In this document: piece after piece, positions 47,401 through 58,600 of the stretch
Layout: each line of letters starts with the position of its first letter
Numbering within the stretch: position 1 is the stretch's first letter
Origin: Deuterostichococcus epilithicus
Taxonomy: Eukaryota > Chlorophyta > Trebouxiophyceae > Prasiolales > Stichococcaceae
Assembly: GCA_033439295.1 (NCBI GenBank)
Contig: JAVTLE010000010.1
Span: 1,364,001-1,428,000, forward strand
Direction: 5' to 3'
DNA: 64,000 bases
The notes under the pieces: generated by a model
Databases searched by the model: none
The model's input: the letters and a program-made list of their open reading frames with translations, nothing else
What the model was told of the DNA's origin: nothing
Program-made: the position numbers and the translations under genes

Positions 47401-48969
47401 CGCTGGGGCATCGCTCTCGGCCCCAGAGGCGTCGTCAGACATGTCCAGCTCCTCGTCGTCGGAGCTGCTGTCGTCGCCGCCGCCCGCCACAAACTGCTTG
47501 TGCAGCACTACTTGCTCAGATGTGGATCTTCTCCCAACGAATACTCGATTGAAGTTAACAGCTATGCTTCGACTAGCAGACTGTTTTGCATGAGATGCAT
47601 CTCGTGAAGGAGGAGCACCGACAGGATGCATCATGAGGAAAGGTGGCAAGCCGGATGTTGGCGCATCTGCCATGTGACCACGATGCATGTGAGCCCGGGG
47701 CGCCATCTGCAACCCTCACCTCGGAGCCGGAGTCGTCGCCAGAGTCGGCCGCGCCGGCTGCTTCTGCCTCCCCGTCCGAGTCGGACATCAGCGTCCGCGC
47801 TTGCCGCCCAGGACGCTGCGCTGCGGCTTTTGCCGCCGCCTTGCCTGCGCACGCGTCGCATCAGCGCTGTGAGGTGCCGCTGCGCCCCTATGGCCACCAG
47901 ACATTAGACACGGCCTTTCCTGTGACAGTGCTCTTGTAGGAGTGGAGGCAGTCGAATGAAGCTGCGGGGCTCGTGTGAACTCTGGTTGTGCACCGGAAAC
48001 TCACCCGGCAGCACCTCGTACTTTTCGGCGGCAAAGTCCACCAGTTCTTCGTCCCCATCGTCGTACTCCACAAGGTGCTTCTTTTCGCCAGCATCGTAGC
48101 GTGTGACGCTGCCAGTAAACCAAGCTGCTTCGCCGTCCCACCACACCTGGGCCAGCATCTGCAGGGTTCAGGGTCTATGCATTGCGTTATGCGGCGTGCT
48201 GCTGAAGGTGCCAGGCCTGTTGACAGGGGCCGCGGGTGCCTTGCAGCAGTGGTGCCCCAGTGTGGCATGTCTGCAGGTGGTCGAGTGGATGCAAGCGATT
48301 GCAAGCAGATGCACTCCAGCAGCCGGTAGGCAACAAGGGCGGAGTCAGCAGGACTCACCTTCACGCGGCGGCCGACGAGCTTGCTGGGCGGGCACTCCGC
48401 CGTCGTGCTCTGCTGCTGCGGTGTCACCAGGACCGGCGACTTGCTCGGCCTGTGCGCGCTGCCGCTGGCGGCCGCTTTGCGCGGGGCCGCCTTTCCAGGC
48501 GACGCCTTTGGCGTGGTTCCGCGGCCGCCCTGACCGTCTGCTGCGGGCGCGGCGGCTGGGGTGCCGGCGTCTGCAGAGGCCGCAGCATCTGGCGCCGCTG
48601 ACGTGCGCGCCTTCATCCTGCACACCGCCAGCGGTGTGGAGGCGTTATGATGACGCATCACTGTCTGGAAGCGACATGTGGAGGGCGACATTCGAACGGG
48701 CATGTGTGGCGCTGCCGCGATGCAAGGCAGCCTGTCAGTGCGACATGCCGAAACCAATGTGGAGATGCTGCACTCACGGCGCACCGGGGGCTCTGGCGGA
48801 TGGGTGTTGTGGGCGCCCGCTTTGCGGGCCTACTGGGCGACCCAGGGCCGCTGCCCGGGTTCTCCTTGCCCGTCTTGGGCTTGGGCGCCGCGCTGAAGAA
48901 GCTGGCAATGGACTTTTGGCCGCTGACTGGGGCACCGGCGCCACCGCTGCTCTTGCGCTTGCCTGCCAT
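38485..48969 (-). CDS. MSH6: DNA mismatch repair protein MSH6
   Basis: Partner of MSH2 in MutS-alpha, which recognises base mismatches and short loops. Roughly 26 exons on minus. N-terminus: PIP box QKSIASFF (residues 18-25) that binds PCNA, then a basic linker and a Tudor domain in 48158-48005 ([20 protein letters not shown]), as in plant MSH6. Mismatch-binding domain: [27 protein letters not shown], then MGKFYE with the Phe-x-Glu motif, which is encoded alone by an 18-nt exon at 45916-45899. Connector, lever and clamp follow. The ATPase has Walker [14 protein letters not shown] (exon 40330-40125), [16 protein letters not shown], Walker B/signature [12 protein letters not shown], and [12 protein letters not shown]. 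The C-terminal helices end QLLASSDA (stop 38485-38487). An apparent frame break near 43,590 is removed by a GT-AG intron at 43621-43533. Three N bases at 42696-42704 hide two codons. All key residues are present. Confidence 0.95.
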
Positions 48970-49696
48970 GCCAGGACCTCTTGACTGCTGCTGGCCTTGT
49001 AGGTGATCACAAACGAGCGATTTTCAGCAGTTGCTCAAGCTCCAACGGCCTGAGACATTGTCATCAGCTCTTGTTGGCAGTTCGTCTCGAGTGGAATCGG
49101 CAGTTTGGCCAGCAGCAAACGGCAACCACGACTGACGCTTGCATGTGCTACACACTTTGTTCGGCGATCGATGTGCGTCCGATCGGAGTGCGTGACTTCC
49201 GGACGACAGAGTGCAATTGCATGCATAAAGACTGGACCTTGGTTTTGAATTTGCTGGCACGTGCCTTCAAGGTTCACAAAAAAACGCCGAACCGTCGTGC
49301 AAGCACGACCTTTTCAATTGTTCCTTCAGTTCCTAGATTCTCAATTTGCGCCCAGCTCGAACCAGTCCTGGGCACCGTGCTCGGTTGCAAACGAAAGTGA
49401 GGCCAAATTGCCTGGGACAACCCGAGGGCAGCTGCTGCGCATCGGCTTGCGTAGCAGTAGCGTATCCTCGATGTCTCTCTGCGTATCGGCTTGCGTAGCA
49501 GTAGCGTATCCTTGATATGCGCGTAACGCCGACCTTCTGTGCTAATTCTGAAATGCGGAGCTTCACGCTGACCATGACAGCTTGAGGTCCCGCAGGTGCC
49601 GCACACTCTGCAGAGAGTTGGCGCCACATGCGCGCGTGTGAACCGGCACCCCCGTCACCCTAGCTGCAGCAGGCTGCACTCGAGAGCGCCGACACG
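48970..49696. promoter_or_regulatory. Divergent upstream region of MSH6 and the U-box gene
   Basis: 727 bp between two start codons that face apart. It includes a 44-bp tandem duplication listed separately. I see no further coding signal. Confidence 0.4.
49438..49516. repeat. 44-bp tandem duplication
   Basis: The unit containing ATCGGCTTGCGTAGCAGTAG and CGTATCCT starts at 49441 and again at 49485, with a few substitutions at the ends. It lies in the shared upstream region of MSH6 and the U-box gene. Confidence 0.85.
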
Positions 49697-52600
49697 ATGA
49701 GCAACCAGCTGAAGGGGTGCGTTTGCAGTCGGCGACCTCACCGCTCTGGGGTGTGCGCGGCGCACAACTGCACATGCACTGCACAGCACGCTGATGAGCA
49801 GGATGTGGCTACCTGCGCAGTATCAGCCCAACGTTCGCCAAGCGCATAATGAGCGAGTACGTGGCCGCCTTTTGCAAGGACGGAGAGGGGCTGCAGGCAG
49901 CGCGATCGCACTGTCATTGCGTCGCAGCCCTCTCAAGAATCCCTGCTAGCCGTCTGTCCGCGCTGAGCTTCAGCGAGACCGGCAACCGCACGGACCCAAG
50001 TCGCTGGGACTCCATCATGCACGTCGACATCGAGTGCGTTGTGTCTCCGCTGCAACGAACCGTATGTTTGTTGCAGCAGACACATGCTGTCCCTGACTAT
50101 CACCAGCACTTGACGTTGGCCAGCCAGGGCCTACCTCGGCTGCCCTCTTCTGCGGACGCTGTATGATCAACGGAGAACCGCATTGGAATCAAATGCTCTG
50201 AGTTCCTCGAGCTGCTGCCCGCAGGCACACGGAAGACGGCCACGCCTGCGCCAAGCGAGACATCTGTGCGGTCAGCATGCTCGTTGCCATGCTGGACCCG
50301 GCCTGTGCCGAAGTCGTCTGGGACGACCCCGGCTCGGAGCCCGACGAGAAGCTCAAGGCGTGAGCGGAAGCTCTTGTGGTGCTGGCGCTGACGCTGAGCA
50401 GCGCAGCAGAGGCGACGCGTGCAAAGCGCATGGCGGCGGCGGCGCTGGCCCTGCCGCACATCGCAGCTGCGCTCGCAGACGAGCCACTGGCGGCTGCGGC
50501 GGAGCTCGCGCTCCCCGGCGCCAGCGCTCTCATCGCCGCAGCCGTGCTGCGGGGCACGCAGGCCGGCAGCAAGCTGGAGGCAGCGGTGGCGGCGAGGCTC
50601 GCCCTGCCGCAGCTGCTGCCGGCTCTGCGGGTCGCGCCACCGGCGGCCGCGAGGCTCGACCTCGTGCGGTGGCTGGCCGCCGGAGCAACCCTCCTGGACG
50701 CGATCACCAGCTGCGGCGCTGCAGCTGAGCTTGCGTCCTGCGCCGCCATGGCGCAGTCGGCGGGCCAGACCGAGCGGCTGCTGCCGGCGGCCGCGGACTT
50801 CCTCCGCGTGCTGCACGACATGCTGCTCGACGCGCTGGACGCCCAGGAATACTGCGCGCCCGCGGCCTGCATGACGCCATCCGACAGGTCTGCAGCGACG
50901 CAGCGGTGCCACGCAGCGCGGCAGGCCGCCGCCGTTCTGGCGCTGCAGCTGGCGGCCGCCCTGCGCAGCGTGTGCCGCCTGCTGCCGGCTGCGGCCGCGG
51001 CGCCGCGCGCCGCGCAGGAGGCTGCTGAGGGAGCCGCGGACGTGGCCAACGCCGTGAACGCCGTGTCTGACGTCCTGGCTGAGCTGCTGCATATACTGCC
51101 GCAGTGCCCGGCGGTCGCGCCGGTGCTGTACAACATTGCGCACGTCAGCAATGGCGCCAGTGGCGGCGGCGCCAGTGGCAGCCACCCGAGCTGCTCAGCG
51201 CCGCTGGCGGCGCTGCTGCCCCACCTGAGCCAAAAGTATATTGGCGACTTGGCAACGACAGCGGCAGCACAGGCGAGCAGCATCATCGGCGGCNGCGAAC
51301 GCAATCCCGGCGGCCGCGGGCCGCCTGACGCGGCCTCCGTGGCGCAGCTAGCCGCCGCGGCGGCGCTGCTGCAGGCACTCAGCCCCGCGCTGCCGCCGGC
51401 TCGCCAGGGCCGCATCGTGCAGTTGGCCGTCGTCGACGCATGCACTGCCATGCTGTCGCGCGCCTGTACGCTCGACCGTGACTGCGGCAGCCGCCGCGCC
51501 GTTGCAGAGCCGCAGCTGGTGCCGCCGTCAGTGGTCAGTGGCCATGCTGAGACGGTTGAAGACCAGGCGGGCATGCTGGCCCGCCATGCGGTGAGGCAGC
51601 CGCCCTGAGACATTTACCCCTGTGCGCAGCAGCAGCATGTGACATTGATTGACATTGGGCCAAGCTGAGAGCGAAAGCGACAGTGCAAAGGACTTTCAGT
51701 ACCCAATCGCGTTCGCATATACTGTCTGCAGTGGGTGACGGAGCCTGCGCAAGAGCGGCTGCTGTGGGGCGCGGCGCTGCCGATGGCATGCGGGTCCAAC
51801 AAGCCGCTGCGCTTCCCACGCACATGCATCTGGGATGACGTCACCGAGACCGTCGCCAAGGTGCGCGCTGCAGCAGGTGTTCGGCATGCCAGTATCGTTC
51901 TGCAAAGTCAGGCTCGTCGTCCCCTTGCAGCTCGGAGCTCGTGTCGGGTTTTTGCTCGAGTCCATTGTGCACTTGCGGTGATGCCACTGTCTGGAGGAGG
52001 GGGTGCACTACAGCGTGGCGCCAAAAGCTTCTTTATGCGGACGGTGGATGGAGTTGTCGGAGTGTAGGGTGCCCAGCCTGACGCCGGCACCCGCTGCCGG
52101 TCGCAGGCGGTGCAGCTGGTGTCGCGCAGTGTGCTGCAGCTGCTGGGCGATCCCAGCAGGGCCGCGGCGGCCCGCACGGCTGTTGCCGTCATGCAGGAGT
52201 GCGGCGCGGCACACACCCTGTGCCTCGTGGCGCGCTTTCCGTCCGCCGCATTCTCGACCCCCGCACCCGGCGAGGTGCACAGCGTTCGCCGCATGGCACC
52301 GCCATTTTCAGGGTTAATGTCATAAGGGAGATCCTCTCTCCTGGGTGCTGAGGCGGGTTGGCATGCGGCCTAAGCCTGCTGCCAGCCGACGGCGGCGGTC
52401 CCGGGCTGCTTTTGAAAGTCTGAAGCCTCAAGCTCGTGATCCACAGCTCACAGATCCGACCCGATTTGGTCTCACCTGGGTGACTTTCGGGTTCGGTGCC
52501 CTCTGGCTGGTTTGCCTTGCAGACTGGACGAATGCGTCAGGCAGGCCTCCAGAGCCCCGCCTCTGCTGCCGCACAGGGCCGCGGTCCCAGATGCTGCTCA

Positions 52601-54897
52601 TGCGCGGCTTCCGGCAGGTCTTCGATGCGCTCGAGGGGGTCGCGCGCGCTCCCATGACTGTCGCCGACGCTGGCCGGCCACTGTCAGCGCAGCTTCTTGC
52701 AGCGTGCCTCATCGCCATCGTGAGGCTCATGGACATGGCCAAGGAGGCCGAGCTCGTGAAGGCGGTGTCTACGCCGCCGGGCGCCAGGGCCACGGACTTG
52801 CCGACCGTGGGGTACATGTTGATGGCGCAGCTGGCCGCCCGCTTTGCGTCAGACTGGCCGCGACAGTTCCTGCACGTTAGCGCCGCGATGATGCTCAAGG
52901 CCGGCCTGAGCTCGATGGTGTCGTCGCTGTCGCCGTCCGACGAGTTTCAGCTGACGGCACACGCTGGCAAGGTATGCACGGCGGGCACGCCCCTCGCCTG
53001 CTCACAGGTTGCTGTGGCTCATCAAGGCGAGGCGACGCAGGCGCCTGAGATGCGGGGTGCAGTCGGAGACGCGCCGCCGGGGAGGGGGGGATGCGTATTG
53101 CATGTGTTGGCTGCCTCTTATGCCACAATCTTGCACCTGCGGCAGGCATTGGCTGGTTGTGCAGCCGCCAGGAAGCTCACAGCGAGCACGCAGGCGGGAA
53201 AGGGGGTTGTGCTCTCTTGCTCTCACCAGACGAGGGCAGTCCGTCAGTCCAAGGCAAGATGCCAACTGACCTGCTGCTTGGCGCAGGCTGACTCTGGGTC
53301 GAGGATCATCAGCCATCAGTGCGACGGCCTGCTGGCGCTGGTGCGATCGGGCGCCGAGGGACGGCGCACCGTGGCTGAGGCCCCACAGGATGCGCCCTAC
53401 CTCGCCTGGGATGTGGTACGCCACATTGTGGAGGGCAGGTGAGCTGCGGGTTCCACCGCTTCCTGCCCCTTCCGGCTTCCTGGCGTGGAGCCACTGTGCA
53501 TCGCAGGCCGTGGCCGCAGGGTCGCCTGCACCGGCCAAAGCGTCTGGCACAAACTGCAGGATGCCTTCGCCTGTGCTTGACAGCTTTGTCTGTTGACTGT
53601 CTCGTCTTGCAATCTGCTGTTGCTGAGACTGCGATTCGTGGAACGAAGCTGTCTGTGCCAGATCATTCAGGAAGCAAGCTTCACGCAATTGCTTTACCCA
53701 ACTCTGCTGACGCTTTGTGGTGCAATGCCAGGCTGCCAGCCGCGCTGCTGCCGTCCGTCCTGCCGGCACTGGACTCGGTCTCAGCAGCCATCAACAGCTG
53801 TGGCCCGGCGGGTGCGCCGCCAGTCGCAGCAGCGCGAAAAGGCTCCCAGTCAGCGGCAGGCCTTGCGGCGGCGACGCGGCAAGCGGACATGGACGCATGT
53901 GCCACGGAGGCGCAGCAGGCAGCCGACCGCCGGGCAGCTGAGGCACCGGAGCATGTCGCCGCCGTTCTCTTGGTGCGCCGCTATTTCTGTGCCACCTTTT
54001 GGCTGGCTTGCAAACCCTCATGCATCCCCGCTCTCCTCCGGCACACGTGGAACAAGAAAGGAGGGGCACACTCGAGGCTATACCTGGCCGCTGTTCCGAT
54101 GTTGTGCCTAACCGTCAGATCCGTGCCATTGCTGGCCTGTCTTCGCTTGGGGTTCGTCAGGCGAGCCAATCTTAGCATGAGCTGTTCCTGCGACGAGCCT
54201 TGTCCCTGATGTGATGCCCGTGCTGCAGGAAGAGGAGGATGAGCAGGACGCGGCAAGGGCCAAAGCAGCTCACAAACGCGCAAGGAGGAAGGCGGCCAAG
54301 AAGGCGGCATTATCCGCCAGGTCGGCTGCCCTGCAGCCGGGGCCGCCTGCCTCCGGCAGCGAGCCAATCCGGGGCCCTGCCAGCGTTGCCGCTGCGGCAC
54401 GGGAGCCAGAGCAGTCATCAAATGCCGCCGCATCAGCAGCGGCGCAGCGGGCAGTGGCGGGAAGGCAGCCTGCAGATGGCGGTGCCGCCGCCGCGACGCA
54501 GGCGCAGTCGCCAGCACAGCAGCAAGCGGCAGGGCCGCCCATGAAGCAGGCGCCCGCGCCGGCGTCTGACAGAGATACAGCCGACGACTGGATGCTGTGT
54601 CCTATCACCCAGGTAGCAGTGGTGCATCACCAGGGCAGTATGGTGATGCCCCGTCCCTTCTCATCAAGTCGGGGGCTGGTGGATAGCCAACGCAAGATGC
54701 CGAGAATCTCACCGTTCGTGTTGCAGGAGGTCATGCTGGACCCGGTGCTGTGCGCCGACGGTCATACATACGAGCGCGCCGCAATACAGACGTGGCTGGC
54801 GGAGCACGGCACTTCGCCGCAGAGCGGGGAGCAGCTTAGCAACAAGGAACTCGTTCCTAACCACGCACTGCGCGGCGTGCTGCAGGCAATGCTGTGA
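49697..54897 (+). CDS. U-box protein with long helical body (probable E3 ubiquitin ligase)
   Basis: The C-terminal U-box (CPITQ ... EVMLDPVLCADGHTYERAAI, TSPQSGEQLSNKELVPNHAL) spans exons 54229-54612 and 54727-54897 and should bind an E2. Earlier exons: 49697-49716, 49821-50033, 50225 to about 51540, 51732-51860, 52107-52274, 52591-52971, 53287-53438, 53732-53972. Their phases agree. The body is Ala/Leu-rich helical (armadillo-like), followed by a charged coiled coil (EEEDEQDAARAKAAHKRARR) and a Ser/Ala/Gln linker before the U-box. One problem: a TGA at 50361-50363 stands in frame inside exon 3, between DEKLKA and AEALVVLALTL, with coding-like sequence on both sides. The N-terminal part could therefore be another gene, or the stop may be an error or a very short intron. 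An N base occurs at 51294. I cannot place it in a named U-box subfamily. Confidence 0.75.
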
Positions 54898-55618
54898 CAT
54901 TTGACTCGGTGGCAGGAGTGGCGCAGTCACTGTACAGAGGCATCAGGGTTTTGCTGCCAGCAAGTCAGCACTCAGGGGCTTTGGGTGTGTGGAAACGTTT
55001 GCGTGCTTGTTGCAGAAGCGGTTCTGTATTCAGATCGCAGAATGCTTGTTGACGTGCGTCTCTTTGGACTTTCTCCTGAACCTGAGTTTAGGGATCGAAC
55101 CTCGGTCGTTCGAAGCCCTGCAGCGCGTCAAAGTTTCAAGGTTTGACATTGGATTGATCAGATTTCGGTTGAGAGTATATCGCTGGTTCTGTTTCTTGAC
55201 CGCCTCAGAACCAACGCATCACCGTCGATGCTCATAGCACTCGTCGCAACTGCGAGCAAATCGCAGTGCGGCCTGCCCGGCATATCGTTCTGGGAGAGCG
55301 CTCGACAGTACTTTCTGGATCTGTTCACCTGGGCTCACTGGTGGACGGTGTTCCTGGCCTTCGGCGAGCGCATGCAGTCGCTGTCGGCGGTGCTGCGGTC
55401 AATCGCGCTCCACATGCACCTCCTGGACTGAAGCGCTCGCTCGACCGGGAGGTGGTTTAGTCTCGACAGCTGTCGGCGAACACAGTTCGTGACCAATTGC
55501 GCTCCAGCAGCGGTCACGACAGCGGCAGCGACTCAGCCAGGTGAAGGAGCGCCGGTCTGACAAGGCGCAGCAGGACATGTCGGCGGGCTGCTGCGATCAG
55601 TGAAGCCGCTAGGTCGGC
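54898..55618. other. Gap between the U-box gene and WASHC4
   Basis: Both genes are on plus, so this holds the U-box 3' UTR and the WASHC4 promoter. One small open frame, 55228-55431 on plus, reads 67 codons including WAHWWTVFLAFGERMQSLSA; it has no known relative and no supporting context, so I do not call it a gene. No TGTAA is seen. Confidence 0.35.
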
Positions 55619-58600
55619 ATGTCAGAAGACGACGACGGCGCCGCGGCGGCAGAGGCGCACTTTGAGGCTCTGCGCCGCTTTGTCGATGAGCAGAATCTGG
55701 CCAGCCGGCGGCAGAGCTACGTGCAGGCGCAGCACGGAGGCCATGTCTCACCACTGCAGGTGGGTCCACTCGATGGACTCGATATCAGGTGGTCGTGACG
55801 TCGGTCTCAGTCCTTGAAGCTGGCTCGCACTAAGTGACAAAGCCCCTGGGCCTGACTTTCAAGGACTGTGTGTTCTCGTCGTGCAGCTGGCCTTTACGGC
55901 GGGCGCTGCGAAGCCGAGGACTGCTGGTGGGGGCTTGCAGCAGCCAGACACAGCGAACAGCGCGTTCAACAAGCTGCTGGGCGTACTGGCGTACCTGTGC
56001 GCCAAGGTCGCCCGACTGCGGGAACATGTGAGTTTGCGTCCATCTGTCCGTTGGCTGTACCTGCAAACTGGCATCTCGAGCTGCGTGTCATATGATTTGG
56101 CTTGAGTGCATGCCTGCACAGAAACGAACATTGTCGGGATGCAGCCGCTTTGCATCAGCCGCATAGTCCAGACAGCCGCGCCTGACTTCAGTGTGCGGTC
56201 ACTGCATCGGCAGGCCGAGGCGCATGCATTCCCGATGCTCCTGATGTTTGGCGAGGGACTGCCGGCGGTGCCGGAGCCAGCGGCGGCGCTGGCGGCTGCG
56301 CTGCCACGGCTGCGCGACGCTGCAGCGCTGGCGCAGGCAGTGGAGGGCTTGACGCTCAACCTGCTGTGCCAGCTGGGAGGCCTGTGCGCGGCGCACACCC
56401 GCAAGGCCACCATCCTGCAGGGTCAGTCTGCTCTGCTATGTGTCTGTGGAGGGCCCAGCTGTGTGCGCTCTGCTGCCTGCCACCAGGCTGGCCGCAACAA
56501 TCGAAAATTCTGCGCACGTGGTGTTTGATAGCCGAGACATCAGCGCATCTGCTCAGATGAAGGCTCGTAATTTCTCCGATTCAATTGGGTGTGTGAGAGG
56601 CCTCGCGACTTGCCCTGTGACCGCAGGCGAGGCGGCGCACGCGGTGTTTGCGGCGGCGGCAGAGGGCGTTGGCATCCTGCTGCGGCTGGAGGTGTTGGTG
56701 CAGCGCGCAGCCGGGCTGGGTCCCGCCTTTGCTGCCATGCGCAGGTGCGACAGGATCCTGTGCAGCTCGCGTGACTCCTCGCACATGACCCTGTGCGCCG
56801 CTGGCGGCTGGCTGTCATGTGCTGTGGGCGATCCGATGGTCCACCAGTGTTCACGCTAAGAATAGTGACGCAGCTCACAAGCGTGCATGGCAGGGGCTGT
56901 CCTACGGGCATGTTCCAAGAGCTTGCCTCCTTACTGTCCGACGCAGGCTCCTTGCCGCGGCAGAGGAGGATCCATCGCTGTGGGGCGGCGCGCCGGCCGA
57001 GGAGGCAGAGTCGCTGGCGGACGAAGTCGCAGCGCTGGAGGGCGTGTTTTCAGGCGGCCCGGGACTCTTTCGGTCGTTCCTGGAGGGCCAGCTGGCGCGG
57101 CCGGCGGTGGTGGAGCTGTTTGCCGGCGGCGCCGCGACGGGCATCCTTCCCGCGGCGCTGCGGTGGGTCTCATGGTGGCAGTGCTAGAAGCCTTCAATGT
57201 TGCCCTGCTGTTGTCGGCGTCGAGTGAGCACCAGCATGGGACAAGGACACAGTCTACGAAAGCTCTAGCTGCCTGACCCAAGAACAACTTGGCGGCCACC
57301 GCTGGGTTTACGCGATGCACCGCAGCCGCCGCTGCTGCGCGGCGGCGATATCGCATTAAGACGTTGAGATTGGCACAAATCAGTGCCTTGCAGCACGGCT
57401 CCGGTGCAGGGAGATGCTGGCGGAGGTGCTGGGCCGGTGGGGCGGGTCGGGTGAGGCGGCCGGCGACTGCCGCCGCGTCACCGACCTGGTCGCGCTGTCC
57501 ATTGCTGCGGCCTGGCTGACGGGCGGGCCGGCGGACAAGCGCCTGCTGCGCAGCCTGCAGGAGCTGCACCTCCAGGTGTGCAGTGCACTGGCAGTGGGAC
57601 AGCTTCATGGTGCATGGACTGGAGGTGTGCGCAGCAGGAGATTGGCTCAGCAGCTGGTGGGTAGGGAATAGTCAGGAATGTTGCTGTCGACGCATGCAAC
57701 CTTCGCCTTGTCAGCGACACAGTAGAGGCTGTGGATGGTGCAGGTACCACTGCTGCATATCCACGGCATGGCCACGGCGCCGCCCGCGGGGCTGCTGTCG
57801 CGGCTGCTGCCGCCAGGCGCCGCCGCGACGCTGCCGCTCGACTTCCTGCAGTCCTCCCACGCCGGCCGCCTGGCGGCCATGGATGCACTGGCGGCCGATG
57901 CTGCATCCGACATGCGACGCTTTTCTCTGGCCGCTATGGCATGGGCCTGCGACCTGGACGCTGCCTTTGCGCCGCAGAGGTGCGCCTGCGCCTTTGCACT
58001 TTTGAAAACCAAGGTTGGGCGTCCCTTATGGCCAGCTGCATTGTTGCTTTGCGTGGGTGGCCGCAGTTTGGGGTGACTCCTCCGCAGAGGCCGACACCCA
58101 AATTTGGGAGGGTGTAGGACTGAATTTGCCTTTGGCAGCACTTGCCAACATATTATGCAATGCCCAACACACGAGCACATGTCTGGTCGCGCATCACACG
58201 ATATGATCGATGCGCCGTATTCTAGCTAGCCTTGTCGAAGGTTAGCAGACGAGCCTTTTGTCATCTTGGACCAGCTGCTCGAGCTCAGCAGCTTGTGAAA
58301 GTGGGCGGTCGCTCGTCTGCTACCCCCAAAAAACTCAAGTCATCGTGGCAATGCAACCTGACAGCAGTCCTGGTGTCAGAAAAGCTCGTCAATACTGCTC
58401 GTCAATACTGCTGTGTCCTCTGTGAAAGCCTGGTCGCTTTCACATGTACAGGGCAAACTGCTGCCTCACATCACAGTGTTAGCCATGATGCTGCTGAATG
58501 CGCACAACCATGTGGCCCTCCAGGTCGGATGCTGGAACGGTGCGGCGGGCGGCGGCGGTGCTGCAGCGGGGCCCGCGCCTGGCGGCGGCGGTGCAGCGCT

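Noticed and set aside
50189-51613. Long open frame on minus (474 codons)
   Set aside because: It is antisense to the U-box gene body; its Ser/Ala/Cys-rich content is the mirror of Ala/Leu-rich GC-rich codons, and it has no family motifs.
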